From contig NC_056765.1 of the NCBI RefSeq assembly GCF_018687715.1, positions 1,984,001 through 2,048,000 on the forward strand: 64,000 nt of DNA. Direction: 5' to 3'. Source of the DNA: Carya illinoinensis (taxonomy: Eukaryota; Streptophyta; Magnoliopsida; Fagales; Juglandaceae). Within the stretch, counting starts at the first letter, position 1, and every line of letters begins with the position of its first letter. Positions 60,502-64,000 of the stretch are shown one piece after another. The position numbers and the translations under genes were made by a program. Under the pieces are notes generated by a model. The model saw nothing but the letters and a program-made list of their open reading frames with translations. It did not search any database and had not been told where the DNA came from.

Positions 60502-60513
60502 GCTCTGATACCA
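60502..60513 (-). other. SIRE primer-binding site (tRNA-Met)
   Basis: TGGTATCAGAGC on the minus strand, two bases from the 5' LTR, complements the 3' end region of initiator tRNA-Met as in most copia elements. Confidence 0.93.
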
Positions 60514-60515
60514 AT

Positions 60516-61803
60516 TGTTGCCCAGATGACTAACACAAGAGCGGGGGTGAATTGAGTTGTATTAAAAAAAATAACAATTATAAATCAAATATACAATATA
60601 AAATATAAACAAAATACGAAATAGAAACCTACGTCCTCGCCTGCCTACGTCCTCGCCTCAAGCTACCCCTTGAGAATTCTCAAATTCACTATTCAACCTC
60701 CTTCAGGTGGAGATAGAAACATATTACACCTTTGAACAACACCGCTACAAATGATCCGTGTAGAACACCCTCTACACTTGCAATCACCTTACAGTGGTGA
60801 TTCAACTATTCCTTGTGTAGAACACTTTCTACACGCACAAAGGTTATACACACCCTTTTACTGATACAAGAGCTGATAGTGAGTAGGTTATCAGAAAACA
60901 CTCCTCAATGAGTGAAATAAAAACAATACAGCGCAAACTATATCTCTCAAAATGAATAAAGATTAAGGCTCAATGCTTAGAGAAGAGAGAATGAAATCTT
61001 TGAATGAATGTTGTATGCTCTGGATGTTGTAAATGTGAAGCTCTCAAATGATCTATTTATAGGCATATGAGATTTCATATTCAAATTTAGAAATATTCAC
61101 ATGTCAAAGACAACATCATTTACTTTTTCAAAAAATTCAAATAAAAGGTTCTTTTTTTTCAATTGTCAAAGACAACATCATTCATTTTTCAAAAACTTCA
61201 AACCTAATCTTTTACTTTTGGCATATGACAAAATGAGCACACTTTACTTTTCAAAAAATTCAAACCTAATCTTTTACTTTTTGCATATGACAAAAGGAGC
61301 ACACTTTACTTTTCAAAAAATTCAAAACTAATCTTTTACTTTTTGCATATGTCAAAAAAAGTATTAATCACTTTTGAAAATATTCAAATAAAACATGCAC
61401 ATGTGAAATATGACAATCAATCATCTTTAATATTTTCAAAGTTCAACCCTTTAATCAAGGTATGCACATGTGAAAGATAACAATCAATCATCTTTCAAAA
61501 TTTTCAAATTTAATTTTCAAAATATTCATGCACATGTGAAAAATATATTTTAATGCTTTATGATAAAATATTAATTTTGAGCCTTAATCCTAATTTCAAA
61601 TTTTTAAGAGATTTACAACATTACTCTATGACTTTAATGTGAACTTGTTCCCTTCTTGCTCATGCTTGTTTCCTTGATGTGCTTGACTCTATTGTGTAGA
61701 TAACTTGGGCTTGAGACTCCTTTATTCTTTGAATTCATTTGTTATCATCAAAATCCATGTGTAGATATATAATTAAACAAAGCTTGAAACCTTAGGTTCA
61801 ACA
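60516..61803 (-). repeat. 5' LTR of SIRE
   Basis: 1288 bp. It is shorter than the 3' LTR, mainly from a gap of about 50-60 bp near 60625, where GCCTACGTCCTCGCC has been partly duplicated. It has the same 60-bp tandem units (61097-61370). Confidence 0.92.
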
Positions 61804-61808
61804 GTATC

Positions 61809-62336
61809 TTAGCTATCTATAAATCAAATTTGTTTTGTTGATTAAATTGGGGAATACTTGGCCTCTCTTTCTTCTTGTTTGACTATATATTTATACAACA
61901 CTACCATGTACGGATTGCTTAGAGGCACCTTTGATTCCTACTCTGTAATAATATTGGGCAGTATATATTATTACTCTATTTTCAATGCAACTTTGATTCC
62001 TACTATGTTTTCTAAATCACTCTCTCAACCTCACCGTTGTAGAGAGAGACCCTTTCATGTATATGAAATTATCTCATATTTTTTCAATCATAAAAGTTCA
62101 ATTATGTTAAGGAATTGATGGGTTCTGTGTTTTACTGCAGCTAATATGGAAAAAAGCTTTCCTGTAGGTGGGTGTTTCCCTGTTTTGGGATCCATGGGGA
62201 AGGTTTGCCATGGCCTAAGGTGACCCAAGGCTTGTTTGTTGGGATTTTCTTGTATAGGAGCATTCCATCTAGCCTAGAATTCTAGGGAACTATGTTCTTG
62301 GTGAGCCAATAAGGGATTCATTGCAAACCCTACAAG
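61809..62336. other. Non-coding stretch between SIRE and the third hAT end
   Basis: No ORF of note. It may be the continuation of hAT-C. TTTTACTGCAG at about 62130-62141 looks like a splice acceptor, but no coding exon follows. Confidence 0.35.
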
Positions 62337-62960
62337 TAGGGGTGTGCAAATTTCTAAAAATTTCGACTCCGGCCGAATTCCGTTCCGACGCCGACTCCAT
62401 CGGAGTCGGAATTTTCGGAACACGGAGTCGGAATCGGAGGCACTCCGAAAATGGGGTCGGAGGTCGGAGTCGGAGTCGGAGCCCATGTTTACTCCGAACT
62501 CCGAACTCCAACTTTAAAAAAATTAAAAAACAAAGATTCAAAACGACGTCGTTTTGAATCTTTGTTCCCCCCCCTTAACTTAAACGACGACGTTCCTTGA
62601 AATAGGAACGACATCGTTTGGTTCCTAATTTTAAACCTATGCTGCGGCCATCCCTTTCTTCTTCATTTCGTCTATCCCGAATCCCCAATCCCCAATCCCT
62701 TGCTCAGCGACTCAGCCGCCGGCTGCCCCTTTCTTCTTCCCCATTCTTCTTCATTTCGTCTTCCAATTCCTAATTTCCCTTCATTTGTTCTTCGTGCTGC
62801 CTTCGAAAGAATCGAATCTGTGCCGCTGCCACTGCCCACGGCGCCGTCTTCAGCGAGCTTAACTGTGCCGCTGCCCACGCCCCACGGCGCCACGCCTCAC
62901 TCGAGTCACTCCTTAGTACTAAATACCAGTAAGCATATTTGATAGTGAAGATAGATTGGC
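62337..62960 (+). mobile_element. Left end of a hAT-like element (hAT-D)
   Basis: TAGGGGTGTGCAAATTTC starts a region packed with CGGAGTCGGA repeats (to about 62515), the subterminal pattern of another plant hAT family. Palindromic ACGACGTCGT blocks follow. From 62640 a GC-rich, CT-rich leader-like segment with CCGCTGCC repeats may be a first exon (donor-like CAG/TAAGC at about 62932). The right end is not in view; the 8 bp before it are CCTACAAG. Confidence 0.55.
62529..62566. repeat. Perfect 38-bp palindrome
   Basis: Perfect inverted symmetry centred at 62547/62548 in AACGAC|GTCGTT. An imperfect second one with ACGACGACGTTCCT and AGGAACGACATCGT lies at 62583-62622. Both sit within hAT-D. 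Confidence 0.9.
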
Positions 62961-63803
62961 TTGAATAGAATATATATAATCTTCTTTTTTAATCTTCTTT
63001 TTTTTTTTTAAATAGATTGGCTAGAATATGAATATATACATGTCTGTATAAAAGAATGGATGAAAGAAAATGAATAGGGAAAAATGGTAAGCTCTTTATG
63101 CTGTTCTGGGATGTTGTTTGAGGCTCTGTAGAGTCCATGTACTGCAGAGTCTTCAATGACAAGAGGACTTGATTGATCTGATAGAGAAGATGACAAAAGG
63201 CACAGATAAGTTGAAACCATCTAAAGCACAAAACATAGAATTCTAGTGGACAGGAAACTGAAATTATAGCTGCCTTACAAAATTTAGGATTCAAATTCAT
63301 CAAGAATGGAAACTTTGCCACAGAAAAAAAAAAAAACAGAAAAAAGAAAAAAAAAAAGCTTATGACACAAAATAGTTCATTGATAATGTGTTAAAGTACC
63401 TATTTGCCAGTTCCATTTACCTTGTCTTGGTTGAACTAGTTGATTATGGATACAGATAATCAACATGAATTTGTAACACCCACTTTGGAGGGAACAAACA
63501 ACCTTTTGAAAATCTAAATGGTTCACATGAAATCCATCATGATCTGAGTCTCTCGCATCTATCAGAGGATTAGGAAGTCACAATATATCATATGGTCAAG
63601 TTTATCTCTTCAGGACCTCCTTGATTATGCTATGGATTAAGAATCTAGCTTAGAGGTTCATTGCATTGCTTCTAATAGTCTAGACAGTGCTTTGTCCTCT
63701 TTTCTACAGAGAACCAAGCAATGATCAAAATCAACTCCTGCATCCATTACTAGATGAACCGTACTAATTTAACCTAAAAATCCAAAATTTAGTCATCGGC
63801 CTC
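62961..63803. other. No gene seen
   Basis: AT-rich sequence with A/T homopolymers (62990-63010, 63325-63358). No supported exon or terminal repeat; it may be an intron or 3' flank of the gene fragment at 63804. Confidence 0.4.
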
Positions 63804-63956
63804 TCACAAGTATTTATCATAACGCGAAAACAGATAAATGTAATCATAAACAATGGAGTCTGAATGTAGTTTGAGTTTTTCCTCACTTGAGTCAGCCATG
63901 ATACGATTGGGCGTTTGAGAAGCCACTGCTTCCACAGTTCCTAGCATGTCTTCCAC
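63804..63956 (-). CDS. Possible terminal exon of an unidentified gene
   Basis: On the minus strand ATAATTCAG (acceptor, 63957-63958) precedes a 50-codon frame starting VEDMLGTVEAVASQTPNR and ending SRYDKYL with TGA at 63804-63806. The peptide is neither low-complexity nor similar to the transposon proteins in this window, and composition changes at the acceptor. The rest of the gene would lie beyond the right edge. I do not recognise the family, and a chance frame is possible. Confidence 0.35.
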   Translation of the reverse strand: MEDMLGTVEAVASQTPNRIMADSSEEKLKLHSDSIVYDYIYLFSRYDKYL

Positions 63957-64000
63957 CTGAATTATGTCACGGTAAAAATACATGGCATTCAAATTAAAAA

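Larger units (their letters stand above)
53292..61803 (-). mobile_element. Complete Ty1/copia retrotransposon, SIRE type
   Basis: LTRs at 53292-54632 and 60516-61803 carry GTATC duplications and TGTTAAACC...GGGCAACA ends on the minus strand. The primer site is TGGTATCAGAGC, and the PPT is AAAAAGGGGGAGAT next to the 3' LTR. SIRE assignment rests on the long coiled-coil gag, the AAAAGGGGGAGAAG motif in the 3' spacer and RT features such as YVEQPPGFE. Gag-pol is a single frame of about 4.8 kb with many stops. An about 780-bp segment related to the Athila-2 env position lies antisense between pol and the 3' LTR. Confidence 0.94.

Overview
This window is a TE-saturated piece of a plant nuclear genome, almost certainly a dicot and probably a woody rosid. 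The support is env-position Athila (Ty3/gypsy) elements, Ale and SIRE copia elements, a DUF4283-type plant LINE, PIF/Harbinger and hAT transposons, AT-rich MITEs, and a host ankyrin-repeat/PGG (BDA1-like) gene. The MITE families and the BDA1-like gene remind me of Fagales (Juglandaceae), but I cannot prove that. Most of the sequence is transposon; only one host gene locus is well supported.

Layout. 1-5936: 3' part of an Athila element (pol from RT onward, 3' LTR) sitting inside a hAT whose right end is 5937-5978. 5979-12096: a PIF/Harbinger element with an inactivated DDE transposase (+) and a converging Myb-like ORF1 (-). 12097-14489: MITE and LINE debris. 14495-29818: a complete Athila element with AACCC target duplications, tRNA-Asp primer site and one reading frame for gag-pol broken by three stops. 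It also carries an extra coiled-coil ORF in the env position, and its 3' LTR is split by a 2.3-kb hAT (25709-28027, TSD CATGCACA) that carries spliced-looking host exons. 31028-35960: an Ale copia element (-) with GGGAG TSDs and four stops. 37251-48677: a tandemly duplicated ankyrin gene. The first copy is truncated. The second has a 2-bp deletion and an intron of about 8 kb holding a MITE and a complete 5.6-kb LINE (41461-47062). 48678-51837: mostly non-coding, with several MITEs. 51841-52199: left end of a second Harbinger copy, interrupted at 52200 by another hAT end. 53292-61803: a SIRE copia element (-) with GTATC TSDs, which holds an antisense relative of the coiled-coil ORF from the Athila element. 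62337 onward: left end of a third hAT-like element. At the right edge there is a possible last exon of a gene (-).

Nesting gives a relative history. Athila-1 and SIRE each lie inside or beside a hAT of the same general type. Those hATs interrupt Harbinger elements at the same 8-bp site, CGTGATGG, although the junctions are 46 kb apart. The two most unusual signals are the TATA-preceded coiled-coil ORF shared by two unrelated retrotransposon lineages, and the dense same-strand CATGCA (RY-type) clusters in the Athila LTRs. All alignments here were done by eye. Divergence estimates are approximate.
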